Shown: positions 8,547-16,399, numbered from the stretch's first letter. The stretch: 64,000 nt of DNA from Geminicoccus harenae (GCF_019800005.1 NZ_JABGCL010000011.1:124001-188000), one strand, 5' to 3'. Made by a program: numbers and translations. Notes: generated by a model from the letters alone, not told the origin.

Positions 8547-9493
8547 CGCGGCACCATCGGCTTGATGTCGCGCAGGGCTTTCTTCAGCGCGAGCAGTCGG
8601 TTGTCACGGTCCTGGAACAGTTCGGCCGCCGTGCGGCCGCCCCAGTCATAGAAGCCCTTGCCCGCGCGCACGCCGGTATGGCCGGCCTCGACCGCACGCT
8701 CCAGGCTCTCGGAGCGGCCGGTCACCGCGGGCGGCTGGTAGGTGGCATTCTTCAGGTTGTCGCGGATCACCCCGAGCCCGGCGAAGTCCGCCTTGCCCAT
8801 CACGCCCAGGATCGGCATGCGCAGGGCCAGGCCGTGGATCACCGACTGGTCGATCTCCTCGGCCGTTACCACGCCCTCGTCGAGCAGGCGGTAGGTCTCG
8901 AGCGCGATCGCCTCCTGGATGCGGTTGGCGACGTAGCCGGTGACGAACTTGCGGAACACGACCGGCACCTTGCCCATCGCCTCCAGCATCGCCTTGAGCT
9001 CGGCGGTCACCGCCGGATCGGTCTCGGGTGTGGGCACCACGTCGACCAGGTCCACGAGATAGGGCGGCGAGTACCAATGCGCGATCAGGGAGCGCTTCCA
9101 GCGATGCCGGGGGATCAGCGGGAACACGTCGAGATTGCTCGTGTTGCTGGCGAAGACGGCATCGGGCCCGGCCAGCGCGTCGAGCTCCCGGAACAGGGCG
9201 GTCTTGACGTCGGGCAGCTCGACCACCGCCTCGATGATCAGTTCCGCCCCCTGCACCGTGTCCGCCAGGGTCTCGTGGCGGGTGATCACCTCGGAGAGCT
9301 TGGCCGGCGTCCAGGAAGGGTCCGCCTCGCCGGCCGACACCAGGGTGGCCGCAGCCTTCTCGATCAGCGCCATCGAGCCGTCGAGCGTGGTCGGGTTGCT
9401 GTCGGTCAGCCGGACGCGATGCCCACCCAGCGCGAAGACCAGCGCCAGTGCATGGCCCATTAGCCCGGCACCGATCACTGCAACCTGCTTCAT
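8543..9493 (-). CDS. 3-hydroxyacyl-CoA dehydrogenase-family oxidoreductase
   Basis: 316 residues. The N-terminal Rossmann domain opens with MKQVAVIGAGLMGHALALVFA (GxGxxG), and 'VFASNTSNLDVFPL' and 'RSLIAHWYSPPYLVDLVDVVP' correspond to the SNTS and HF/W-NP active-site region of 3HCDH proteins. The C-terminal helical domain ('FVTGYVANRIQEAIALETYRLLDEGVV') contains the conserved G-x-x-x-N-R. It is short, single-function and not fused to an enoyl-CoA hydratase, so L-carnitine dehydrogenase, L-gulonate 3-dehydrogenase or hydroxybutyryl-CoA dehydrogenase-type roles are all possible. The start at 9493 is where homology begins; the in-frame extension to 9595 is not protein-like. It is coupled to the SDR downstream. 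Confidence 0.85.
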   Translation of the reverse strand: MKQVAVIGAGLMGHALALVFALGGHRVRLTDSNPTTLDGSMALIEKAAATLVSAGEADPSWTPAKLSEVITRHETLADTVQGAELIIEAVVELPDVKTALFRELDALAGPDAVFASNTSNLDVFPLIPRHRWKRSLIAHWYSPPYLVDLVDVVPTPETDPAVTAELKAMLEAMGKVPVVFRKFVTGYVANRIQEAIALETYRLLDEGVVTAEEIDQSVIHGLALRMPILGVMGKADFAGLGVIRDNLKNATYQPPAVTGRSESLERAVEAGHTGVRAGKGFYDWGGRTAAELFQDRDNRLLALKKALRDIKPMVPR

Positions 9494-9740
9494 GACAATG
9501 CTCCGGCGGTTCAGGATCCAAGGAAGGGACGAACGGATCCCGAACCGGCCGTTCCTGCCGGATGGCACCGCGATGATCCGAGCTGCTGCCCGCACGGTCG
9601 CATCGGCGGAACGCCTCTATCGTTCATGGCTTGCTGGTACGGCCTCCGCTCGCGGCAGCTTGCTGCCGCACCGGCAGGCGTATTTTCGCCACCTGCCCGC
9701 GTCAAGGGCGAGAGACGGACTGCGTGCTCCACGACGACGT

Positions 9741-9768
9741 GCCACGGTGGACGCAAGCCCACCGTGGC
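9741..9768. terminator. Hairpin downstream of secreted protein A (distal)
   Basis: GCCACGGTGG (9741-9750) pairs with CCACCGTGGC (9759-9768), a perfect 10-base stem with an 8-base loop. It is the second of two strong hairpins beyond the 3' end of the gene at 9830, in the 336-base gap 9494-9829, in which I see no gene. A 12-base palindrome, CGATCGCGATCG at 9768-9779, abuts it. It probably backs up the proximal terminator. Confidence 0.55.
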
Positions 9769-9790
9769 GATCGCGATCGTCAGCCGATGA

Positions 9791-9814
9791 CGGGCAGCCG
9801 GAGGCGGCTGCCCG
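9791..9814. terminator. Hairpin downstream of secreted protein A (proximal)
   Basis: CGGGCAGCCG (9791-9800) pairs perfectly with CGGCTGCCCG (9805-9814) around a GAGG loop. It begins 15 bases after the stop codon of the minus-strand gene at 9830. No T-run follows in the direction of transcription, so it may act as an RNA 3'-end stabiliser or Rho-dependent end rather than a canonical intrinsic terminator. Confidence 0.6.
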
Positions 9815-9829
9815 CAACGAAACCGGCGG

Positions 9830-10417
9830 TCAGTGCGGCTTGGACGGCTTCGGATTGTGCGGCTTCGGATTGTCGTAGGTGTCCTGGAAGACGTCACATT
9901 CCTTATCGGCGTGCTTCAACCGGTACAGCGTGACCGGAATACCGTTCTTGTGGTCGTCCGACTTGAGCGTGCAGGCCCAGGTGCTGGGGATCGGGCTGGG
10001 CTCGGCCGACGTGCATTCCCAATCCATCGGGTTCTTCGTGCCGTTCTGCGGACCAATGCCGGTGCCGCCGCGGACGAAGTAGGAAGTGCCACCCAGATGA
10101 GCGCCCTTGGGCTGACCGTATCGATGCTTGGTCGGCGCCGATGTCACGATCGCGCCGTCGAACACCGCCATCACGTTCTTGTGGTTCTCGGTGTAGCTAT
10201 GCTTGCCCGCCGCATCCCAGACTTCCTGCTTGCCTGTGAGCTTGGTGGTCGGCAGTCGCGAATGGAAGGCGACGTTCAGGACGAGCCTGGTCGGCTCATA
10301 TTCCTTGGTCTTGTAGCAGACGGGGAAGTCACGCGCTGAAGCCTGCTCGAAGGGAATGGCCGCCATGGCAGCGAGGCTCAGCGCGAAAACGCTGGTCCGG
10401 ACCGTAGCTGCGAACAT
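9830..10417 (-). CDS. Secreted protein of unknown function, paralogue A
   Basis: About 195 residues; function not recognised. A signal peptide (basic 'TVR', hydrophobic core 'SVFALSLAAMAAIPF', cleavage after ASA) leads to a mature protein beginning RDFPVCYK. Shared with the gene at 12104 are DFPVCYK, RLVL-x-VAFHS, an AVFDGAIVTS strand, QPKGAHLGGTSYFVR, WECTS and ECDVFQDT, including four cysteines likely to form two disulfides. The C-terminus is a Lys/Pro/His/Asn tail (KPHNPKPSKPH). I start at the second of two close ATGs (10417) because GGAGGA lies 7 bases upstream of it and abuts the first. Two hairpins follow the stop. It is monocistronic and faces a 700-base region. It may be periplasmic or extracellular. 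Confidence 0.75.
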   Translation of the reverse strand: MFAATVRTSVFALSLAAMAAIPFEQASARDFPVCYKTKEYEPTRLVLNVAFHSRLPTTKLTGKQEVWDAAGKHSYTENHKNVMAVFDGAIVTSAPTKHRYGQPKGAHLGGTSYFVRGGTGIGPQNGTKNPMDWECTSAEPSPIPSTWACTLKSDDHKNGIPVTLYRLKHADKECDVFQDTYDNPKPHNPKPSKPH

Positions 10418-11117
10418 GAACATGTCCTCCAGAGTAAGAAAACTCTCCTGCGCAAGGACGGGCATGCCACCATTCTGCGGCAGCATGAACAGAACAAAAA
10501 CAAAACTTGGTTCCGCCTATTTCCGGATAGTGATTTCTTTTTTCCGGAAGAATTAACCCGTCGTCACGGATAGGGTTCTACCATGAAATTTCTCGGCACT
10601 ACTTTGGGTATCACACCAGATCACGGGAACGTGATTATTTCCGGAATATCAGGCCGCGCGTAGTACTCTGATGCGTTCCTGATAGCCGCCCGCTTCCCTC
10701 GGCTGCCCGTCAGCTGGCCCAGGACGCGCCGGCGGTGGCTCGGACCCGTCCTGCTACGTGCATCACCCATAGCAGCGTTCCTTCCGCGTTCTGACGTCCG
10801 CGTAATTTTTGTTCCGGAAGCCGGCACAGCAATCGGGGAACGGGCACACACCGTGATCATGGTGCTGCCCTTGTGCCCGCAAGGACCCGATCGGCTTGGA
10901 CAGGCTGTCGTCCGAATGAAAATCGGCCGCCAGTGCCTGCACAGGCAAGCGGCTGTGGCCGCCGCGGAGCCTTGACGCACGGTGCCGGCACTTGCAGTTG
11001 GCGTGCTGCGGTCGCAGGCACGCGAAAGGCGGATCAGCCAGGTCTGGCGGCGGCGCATGCCTGCCGCGGGCGGCAACCCGAGACAGCAACCCTTCTCAAG
11101 AGCGAGCAGAACCGACG
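10418..11117. other. 700-base intergenic region with repeated TTCCGGA motifs and a palindrome
   Basis: No convincing gene. It is unusually A+T-rich at 10490-10640. The palindrome ATCACG-GGAA-CGTGAT occupies 10620-10635. The string TTCCGGAA or TTCCGGA recurs near 10522, 10542, 10642 and 10814, more often than chance would suggest for such a short stretch. On the minus strand a small open frame from a GTG at 10942 to a stop at 10763 encodes a cysteine-rich peptide (CPFPDCC...RKERCYG) with a less GC-rich third position than neighbouring genes. I see no ribosome-binding site and do not call it. The region is long enough for promoters of both flanking genes or a small RNA. Confidence 0.4.
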
Positions 11118-12005
11118 ATGACCGCCAAGCCCCTGACCCTCGCCATCACCGGCGCCAATGGCAATCTCGGCCGCAAGCTGATCGCGGCCTTCGCCCCGCA
11201 GGACTGGTGCGGCGCGATCCTGGCGATCGACCGGGTCCTGCCCGAGCCGGGCTTCGGCACCGACAAGGCCCGGGCCGTTACCGGCGACCTGACCGATCGT
11301 GCCGGTCCCGCCTGGCGGGAGGCGATCGAGCAGGCGGACGCGATCATCCATCTGGCTGCCCAGGTTCCCTATCCCGAGGCGACCTGGACCGATTCCGCCG
11401 CGTCGTTCGACATGACGATCAATGTCGTGGCCGCGGCCCGGGAGGGCCGGCCGCGCCGGCTGGTGTTCGCCACCTCGAACCACGTCATGGGCCGCTACAA
11501 GGACCTGCCCGAGGCGGAGCGTGCCGGCTCGCTGCGGCCGGACACGCCGCCCAAGGTCGGCACGCTCTGGGACAGCGGCAACGGGGTGCAGGATTCGACC
11601 GCCTATGCCACCGCCAAGCTGATGGGCGAGCGCCTGTGCGTGATGGAGGCCGAGCGTGGTGGTCTCACCGCGGTCGCCCTGCGCATCGGCTGGTGCCAGC
11701 CCGGCGAGAACCATCCGCGCACCATCACCGGCACGGGCACGCCCCAGCAGAGCGCCGACCCGCTGGACGAAGGCGGCCAGCGCGCGCTGCGCTGGTTCCG
11801 CAACATGTGGCTGTCCAATCGGGATCTGGTCGGCGTGGTGCAGGGTGCCGTCCTGGCCGACGCGGCCGGCTGGCCTGCACCCGGCATCGTCGTGAACGCC
11901 ATGTCGGCCAATGGCGGCGCCCCGTGGGACCTGGGGCCGACCGAGGCGCTGCTGGGCTACCGGCCCAAGGATGATGTCTGGCAGGTGCTGGGCGGCACGG
12001 CCTGA
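11118..12005 (+). CDS. NAD-dependent epimerase/dehydratase-family protein, uronate-dehydrogenase-like
   Basis: 295 residues, extended SDR type: GANGNLG nucleotide loop at ~12-18, 'ADAIIHLAAQVPYP', Ser in 'FATSNHVMGRY', YATAK (Tyr-x3-Lys), 'ALRIGWCQPGENHPR' and a C-terminal 'LLGYRPKDD'. The SNH-x-MG, RIG-x-C-x-P and GY-x-PKDD signatures match bacterial uronate dehydrogenases, which oxidise galacturonate or glucuronate to aldarolactone with NAD. Substrate is an inference. The start at 11118 gives the usual Rossmann N-terminus; longer frames are not protein-like. It stands alone between two paralogous secreted-protein genes on the opposite strand and ends in a strong hairpin. Confidence 0.8.
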   Translation: MTAKPLTLAITGANGNLGRKLIAAFAPQDWCGAILAIDRVLPEPGFGTDKARAVTGDLTDRAGPAWREAIEQADAIIHLAAQVPYPEATWTDSAASFDMTINVVAAAREGRPRRLVFATSNHVMGRYKDLPEAERAGSLRPDTPPKVGTLWDSGNGVQDSTAYATAKLMGERLCVMEAERGGLTAVALRIGWCQPGENHPRTITGTGTPQQSADPLDEGGQRALRWFRNMWLSNRDLVGVVQGAVLADAAGWPAPGIVVNAMSANGGAPWDLGPTEALLGYRPKDDVWQVLGGTA

Positions 12006-12031
12006 CCGATCCGGCAGGCCTGGATGCGCAA

Positions 12032-12057
12032 GCGGCCGCGGGGATGCCCGCGGCCGC
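12032..12057. terminator. Bidirectional hairpin between convergent genes
   Basis: GCGGCCGCGGG (12032-12042) pairs with CCCGCGGCCGC (12047-12057) around a four-base loop, an 11-base all-GC stem. It lies 26 bases past the epimerase-family stop (plus) and 46 bases beyond the stop of secreted protein B (minus), so it can serve both. No T-run. Confidence 0.65.
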
Positions 12058-12103
12058 AGCTCGAACGCCGATCCATCCGGACAGCACGGGTCCGCGCCAG
12101 AAT

Positions 12104-12769
12104 TTATTCGCTGTAGTGGTTGTCGGGATAGTAGTTGTCGGTATCCTGGAAGATGTCGCACTTCTCGTCGCGATTGTGCTTGACCTTCTTCAGGTATACG
12201 CCTCGGTACTCGTAGCGGCCGGACTTGTCGCTCCCATCGAAGTACTGGTAGGAGATGGTGCATCTCCAGGTATCCGGGGCGGCATGGATCTGCCTGGACG
12301 TGCATTCCCAGTGGATCGGGCTGTAGTAGGGGCCGCCTTCCGGCCCGTAGCCACGCTCGTCCGGGTCACGGACGAAGTAGGACGTACCGCCCAGATGGGC
12401 GCCCTTGGGCTGCTTCCAGGCATAGTTCGACGTCACGATGGCGCCGTCGAACACCGCCATGACCGTGTGGTCGTCATCCTTGAAATTGTGGCCGGAGCCG
12501 CCCTCCCAGTAGGTGTGCTTGCCGTCCGCGTCATAGACGGTCTGCTTACCGCCCGACCGAGTTGTCTTCAGGTAGGAGTGGAACGCCACGTCGAGCACGA
12601 GGCGTTCCGGCGAGTAATAGCCGGGGTTGTGGGCCTTGTTGTCGTCCCGATCGATGACCTTGTAGCAGACCGGGAAGTCGGTCGACGCCGCGGCCTGGCT
12701 GAACGGCACGGCGACGAGGGTGGCGAGGCTGAGGGCGACGACGCTGGCTCTGTGGATAGCAGGTTGCAT
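12104..12769 (-). CDS. Secreted protein of unknown function, paralogue B
   Basis: About 221 residues; function not recognised, but clearly a paralogue of the gene at 9830. Signal peptide: 'HRASVVALSLATLVAVPFSQAAAS', then mature TDFPVCYK. Shared blocks are RLVLDVAFHS, GKQTVYDADGKHTY, VMAVFDGAIVTS, QPKGAHLGGTSYFVR, WECTS, W-x-CT and KCDIFQDT; all four cysteines align. Compared with paralogue A it has insertions rich in Tyr, Asp, Gly and Lys (for example around 'DRDDNKAHNPGYYSPE') and ends in an acidic Asn/Tyr tail. AGGAGG lies 8 bases before the ATG at 12769, which fixes the start. The Asp/Asn/Gly loops could bind metal; that is a guess. Probably periplasmic or extracellular. Confidence 0.75.
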   Translation of the reverse strand: MQPAIHRASVVALSLATLVAVPFSQAAASTDFPVCYKVIDRDDNKAHNPGYYSPERLVLDVAFHSYLKTTRSGGKQTVYDADGKHTYWEGGSGHNFKDDDHTVMAVFDGAIVTSNYAWKQPKGAHLGGTSYFVRDPDERGYGPEGGPYYSPIHWECTSRQIHAAPDTWRCTISYQYFDGSDKSGRYEYRGVYLKKVKHNRDEKCDIFQDTDNYYPDNHYSE

Positions 12770-13236
12770 TGAAGTGTCCTCCTGAATGATCGGAAACCAA
12801 TCCGACACTGCGCACCAGTAATTCTGCCAGCACACCAGCCAATCGTCCTACTGCCTCATCGAGACAGTATCGATATGACTGACACCCTTAGGGGGTCTCG
12901 GCAGAAACCTGTTGCCACACCATCCATGCTATCATGCGATTCTGGCCCTCGATTGATATTTATCACTCATGCGATCCGCATGGCGACCGCCGATCCTAGC
13001 ACGTAACTGAAGAATTACCTTCAGTCGCGGACAGATTCGCGGATCATTTCTTGAAGATCTGTTGGGCTGTCGATGGAAGCGGTAAGGAGTGAGCCGTAGG
13101 CCATGGTACCCGCAGTTGCGCGCGTCCTCCTGTCCAGGAAAGCCGTGACAGAATCCCATGCCGGCGATCCGCCAGCGACTTCGGCAGCCGCGGCCCACTG
13201 CCTCCGGCAAAAGCCCGGCTACGGGAATGGGCCAGG
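12770..13236. other. 467-base intergenic region with two inverted repeats
   Basis: No gene seen. Two perfect inverted repeats stand out: CATGCG-ATC-CGCATG at 12968-12982 and ACTGAAG-AATTAC-CTTCAGT at 13006-13025. The second is a plausible transcription end for the LysR gene, which stops at 13237 and reads toward it, or an operator for the secreted-protein gene that starts at 12769. The stretch 12940-13060 is richer in A+T than the flanking genes. Confidence 0.4.
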
Positions 13237-14151
13237 TCAGCCTGCTGACACGCCTTCGATCAGCCGGCGCGACCGGCCGATCTCGCGCGCGAGGAAGTCG
13301 GAAAATGCCCGGACCCGGGGTGCATGGCGCAGGTCCGGGTGGGTCAGGAGCCAGAGATCGTCGGCGAGTGCCGGGTCGGACGGGGCGAGCCGGACCAGCG
13401 CCGGCATCGTGTCGCCGATGAAGCAGGGCAGGTAGCCGATGCCGATCCCGGCCTGCACCGCCTCGGCCGCACCCAGCACGGTGTTGACCTTGTAGACGAT
13501 CCGCTCGGGCGCCACCTGGGCGCGGACGCGGCGGACGGCGTGGACGGTGGCGAGGTCATCGCCAAGGGAGACCCAGGCGCGGCCATGCAGGTCTGCTTCG
13601 CCTTCCAGCGGAATCGGGAAGTCGGTGGCACGGCCATAGAGTGCCCAGGCGATCTTCGCCAAGCGGCGCCCGACCAGGTTCTCCGGCGGATGCTCAGTGG
13701 CCCGGATCGCGACGTCGGCGTCGCGCTTGGACAGGTTGAGCGCCTGATTGGTCAGGACGACATCGAGGCACATGTCCGGACAGGCCTGGCGGAACCGGGC
13801 GAACAGCGGCGTCAGCAGGTGGACGAGCAGGCTGTCGCTGGTGGTGACACGCAGTTCGCCGGCCGGGCTGTTGCCGCGCCCTGCCAGCCTGCGGGTGACG
13901 GCGGTGATCTCCTCGTCCAGGCGTGCAGCCAGGGCCACGATTTCCTCGCCCGCGGCCGTCGGGACGTAGCCGGTGCGGTGACGCTCGAACAGGACGATCC
14001 CGAGCTGCTCCTCGATCTGGCGCAGGCGCCGAAACACGGTGGAGTGGTTCACGCCGAGCTTCGCGGCGGCAGCGGGCAGCCCTTGCGTCTCCGCAATGGC
14101 ACGCACCACGCGGAGGTCGTCCCAGGCGAGCTTCTCGAACGCGTCGGCCAT
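13237..14151 (-). CDS. LysR-type transcriptional regulator
   Basis: 304 residues. The N-terminal winged helix-turn-helix is clear: DLRVVRAIAETQGLPAAAAKLGVNHSTVFRRLRQIEEQLG, followed by 'VLFERHRTGYVPTAAGEE' and a LysR substrate-binding domain from about residue 90. An AGGAG motif precedes the ATG at 14151. A longer start at 14220 would make a TGATG overlap with the DoxX stop, adding a 23-residue Pro/Ala leader; both are possible. It is transcribed behind the DoxX gene and divergent from the dioxygenase/esterase pair, so it very likely controls them through the palindromes at 14718-14759, probably sensing a quinone or other aromatic electrophile. Confidence 0.85.
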   Translation of the reverse strand: MADAFEKLAWDDLRVVRAIAETQGLPAAAAKLGVNHSTVFRRLRQIEEQLGIVLFERHRTGYVPTAAGEEIVALAARLDEEITAVTRRLAGRGNSPAGELRVTTSDSLLVHLLTPLFARFRQACPDMCLDVVLTNQALNLSKRDADVAIRATEHPPENLVGRRLAKIAWALYGRATDFPIPLEGEADLHGRAWVSLGDDLATVHAVRRVRAQVAPERIVYKVNTVLGAAEAVQAGIGIGYLPCFIGDTMPALVRLAPSDPALADDLWLLTHPDLRHAPRVRAFSDFLAREIGRSRRLIEGVSAG

Positions 14152-14219
14152 CGGCTCCTGGTCATACGGCGGGGCCGGCGACGTGGCCGCCGGCCCCGGC
14201 AGCGAAAAGGTGCCCGGCA

Positions 14220-14657
14220 TCAGGCCATGCGGATCGCCGGCTTGCCAGTGCCCAGTGCCGGGACGGCCGTCCGCTTCATCGCGAAGGCGCCGTCACCGGC
14301 GAACGCCTGGGCAAGGGCGGTGATCGCCAGGAAGGCCGGATACTCCCAGCCGCCGTTCGGTGCATTGAACACCCAGCCGTTGGGAGCGTGGATGGCCAGG
14401 GCACCCAGCAGTACCGGCAAGAGCAGCACCGAGACGAGCCGGCTGTGGAAACCCACGAGGAGGGCGATACCGCCGGCCGCCTCGGCGAGGATGATCGGCC
14501 AGGCGAAGAGGGCAGGCAGGCCGACGGAGCCGAGGAAGTTCTCGAAGCCGGCGACGGTGAAGACACCGTACTTCAGGTAGGCGTGGGCGATGAACATGAT
14601 GCCCAGCGCGGCGCGCAGAGCAAAAACACCGTAGGGAGCCAGACGCTGATCGATCAT
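14220..14657 (-). CDS. DoxX-family membrane protein
   Basis: 145 residues with four hydrophobic segments (ALRAALGIMFIAHAYLKY; 'FAWPIILAEAAGGIALLVGF'; 'LVSVLLLPVLLGALAIHAPNGW'; 'YPAFLAITALAQAFAG'). The pattern G-x-x-F-x-x-HA-x-LK in helix 1 and 'PNGWVFNAPNGGWEYP' are typical of DoxX/SURF4-like proteins. In the Bacillus Mhq quinone regulon a DoxX-like protein (MhqP) accompanies the same dioxygenase and hydrolase types found next door here, which makes a quinone-detoxification role likely. AGGATC precedes the start at 14657. It is upstream of, and coupled to, the LysR gene. Confidence 0.85.
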   Translation of the reverse strand: MIDQRLAPYGVFALRAALGIMFIAHAYLKYGVFTVAGFENFLGSVGLPALFAWPIILAEAAGGIALLVGFHSRLVSVLLLPVLLGALAIHAPNGWVFNAPNGGWEYPAFLAITALAQAFAGDGAFAMKRTAVPALGTGKPAIRMA

Positions 14658-14717
14658 GGTGCATGATCCTCGAATCGATGGGCTATGGCTCGAATGTTCA
14701 TCTTTCGAGGGCGCAAC

Positions 14718-14734
14718 GCAAAATGCGGTTTTGC
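14718..14734. promoter_or_regulatory. Inverted repeat, candidate LysR site 1
   Basis: GCAAAA-TGCGG-TTTTGC, six-base perfect arms, lies 61 bases upstream of the DoxX start. It shares GCAA/TTGC half-sites with the neighbouring site at 14744. Two such sites about 25 bases centre-to-centre is the usual arrangement for a LysR tetramer. Confidence 0.5.
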
Positions 14735-14743
14735 AGGAGTGGG

Positions 14744-14759
14744 ATTGCGTCAAAGCAAT
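14744..14759. promoter_or_regulatory. LysR-type box (T-N11-A), candidate site 2
   Basis: ATTGC-GTCAAA-GCAAT, five-base perfect arms, containing T-N11-A between 14746 and 14758. This is the canonical LysR-family recognition form. It is about 80 bases upstream of the dioxygenase start and in the same divergent region as the DoxX-LysR promoter. Confidence 0.6.
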
Positions 14760-14838
14760 GATCTGCTTCTAGCGAGCGGAGCCCGGCAGCCTATCTGCTG
14801 TGACGAGCAAAGGCGGGGTCTCCGCCAAGGAGAGCACC

Positions 14839-15771
14839 ATGACCACCCACGGCATCCACCATGTCACGGCCATTGCCGGCCCTGCCCGGCGCAGTCGCGA
14901 CTTCTATGTCGACACGCTCGGTCTGCGCATGGTCAAGCGGACCGTGAATTTCGACGATCCCACCACCTATCACTTCTATTATGGCGACGAGGCGGGCAGC
15001 CCCGGCACCATCCTCACCCACTTCCCGTGGGAACATGTGGCGGCCGGGAGGCTGGGCGTCGGCGAGACGGAGGAGACCGTGCTGCGCGTGCCGGAGGGCT
15101 CGCTGGGCTACTGGACTCAGCGCTTCCTGGAGAAGGGCGTGCCGCACGAGAACCCGGTCCGGCGCTTCGGCCAGACCGTCCTGACCTTCAAGGACCCGGA
15201 CGGGATGCGCCTGGCCCTGATCGCCCTGCCCGGCATCGAGAGCGAGCCGGCCTGGGGCAAGGGCAGCGTGCCGGCCGAGCACGCGATCCGCGGCATGCAC
15301 GGCGTCCGCCTCCTGCTGGAGGACGATGCCGCGACGGGGGCGGTGCTGACCGACGTGCTGGGCTTCGAGAGGGGCGAGCGCGAAGGGTCGCTGGTGCGCT
15401 TCCAGGTGCCGGGCAACCCGGTCGGCGGGATCGTCGACATCCATGTGGTGCCGGGCTTCCTGCCGGCGCGGATGGGCGGCGGCTCGGTGCATCATGTCGC
15501 CTTCCGCGCCGCCGACGATGCCGAGCAGGCGGCCATTGTCGCGAGGCTGGCGCAGCACCACGGGATCGCCGCGACCGAGCAGAAGGACCGCGACTATTTC
15601 CGCTCGGTCTATTTCCGCGCCCCCGGCGGCACGATCTTCGAGATCGCGACCGACATCCCGGGCTTTGCCATCGACGAGGCGCCAGACGCGCTCGGTAGCG
15701 GCCTGCAACTGCCGCGCTTCGTGCAGGGGCGCCGGGCGGAGCTCGAGGCCCTGCTGCCGGCCATCGACTGA
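14839..15771 (+). CDS. Ring-cleaving dioxygenase of the MhqO/PcpA type (VOC fold)
   Basis: 310 residues with two vicinal-oxygen-chelate modules. Module 1 begins 'GIHHVTAIAGPARRSRDFYVDTLGLRMVKRTVNFDDP' with the first metal-ligand His; module 2 has 'HHVAFRAADDAEQ' and ends 'APGGTIFEIATDIPGF' with the Glu ligand. This matches Fe(II) (hydro)quinone-type dioxygenases such as MhqO/LinE-like enzymes. AAGGAG lies seven bases before the ATG at 14839. It is followed after 14 bases by an esterase gene and is divergent from DoxX-LysR. Expected role: opening hydroquinone-type rings during detoxification. Exact substrate is unknown. Confidence 0.85.
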   Translation: MTTHGIHHVTAIAGPARRSRDFYVDTLGLRMVKRTVNFDDPTTYHFYYGDEAGSPGTILTHFPWEHVAAGRLGVGETEETVLRVPEGSLGYWTQRFLEKGVPHENPVRRFGQTVLTFKDPDGMRLALIALPGIESEPAWGKGSVPAEHAIRGMHGVRLLLEDDAATGAVLTDVLGFERGEREGSLVRFQVPGNPVGGIVDIHVVPGFLPARMGGGSVHHVAFRAADDAEQAAIVARLAQHHGIAATEQKDRDYFRSVYFRAPGGTIFEIATDIPGFAIDEAPDALGSGLQLPRFVQGRRAELEALLPAID

Positions 15772-15785
15772 CAGGAGCGGATCCG

Positions 15786-16397
15786 ATGACCGAACTGTCC
15801 TTCCTCCATCGGTTCGAGCCGGGCACCGTGCCCGGCCGGCCGCCGGTCCTGCTGCTGCACGGCACCGGCGGCGACGAGACCGACCTCCTGCCGCTCGGCC
15901 GGACCGTGGCGCCCGGCTCCGCCCTGCTCTCGCCGCGCGGCAAGGTGCTGGAGAACGGGATGCCGCGCTTCTTCCGCCGGCTGGCGGAAGGCGTGTTCGA
16001 CGAGGCGGACCTGCGCCGCCGTGCCGGCGAGCTGGCCGGCTTCGTGGCCGAGGCACGCGCGGCCTACGGGCTGGCAGCGCCAATCGCCCTCGGCTTCTCG
16101 AACGGCGCCAACATCGCGGCCGCGACCCTGCTCCTGCACCCCGACACCCTGGCGGGTGCGGTGCTGATCCGGGCGATGGTGCCGCTGGCCGAGCCGCCCG
16201 AGGCGAGCCTGGATGGCAAGCCAGTCCTGCTGCTGTCCGGTGCGGCCGACGCGATCGTGCCGGAAGAGAATGCGGCGCGGCTGGCCGCCCAGTTGAGCGC
16301 TGCCGGTGCTGCCGTCGAGCACCGTGTGCTGCCGGTCGGCCACGGCCTGTCTCAGGCCGACCTGACGCTGACCGCTCGGTGGCTCGATCAGCGCTGA
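15786..16397 (+). CDS. Alpha/beta hydrolase of the MhqD/carboxylesterase type
   Basis: 203 residues. Oxyanion-hole HGTGG (PVLLLHGTGGDETDLL), nucleophile Ser in LGFSNGANIA, catalytic Asp in 'LSGAADAIVPEENA' and His in 'PVGHGLSQADL' form a complete triad. Length and motifs fit the phospholipase/carboxylesterase family that includes MhqD, the hydrolase partner of MhqE/MhqO-type dioxygenases. It probably hydrolyses the ester or lactone product of ring cleavage; that is inference from context. It is the second gene of a two-gene operon and is followed by a strong hairpin. Confidence 0.8.
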   Translation: MTELSFLHRFEPGTVPGRPPVLLLHGTGGDETDLLPLGRTVAPGSALLSPRGKVLENGMPRFFRRLAEGVFDEADLRRRAGELAGFVAEARAAYGLAAPIALGFSNGANIAAATLLLHPDTLAGAVLIRAMVPLAEPPEASLDGKPVLLLSGAADAIVPEENAARLAAQLSAAGAAVEHRVLPVGHGLSQADLTLTARWLDQR

Positions 16398-16399
16398 AG

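Noticed and set aside
10621-11076. Open frame of ~150 codons on the minus strand upstream of secreted protein A
   Set aside because: Arg/Ser/Ala-rich, no ribosome-binding site, no domain; the region looks regulatory.
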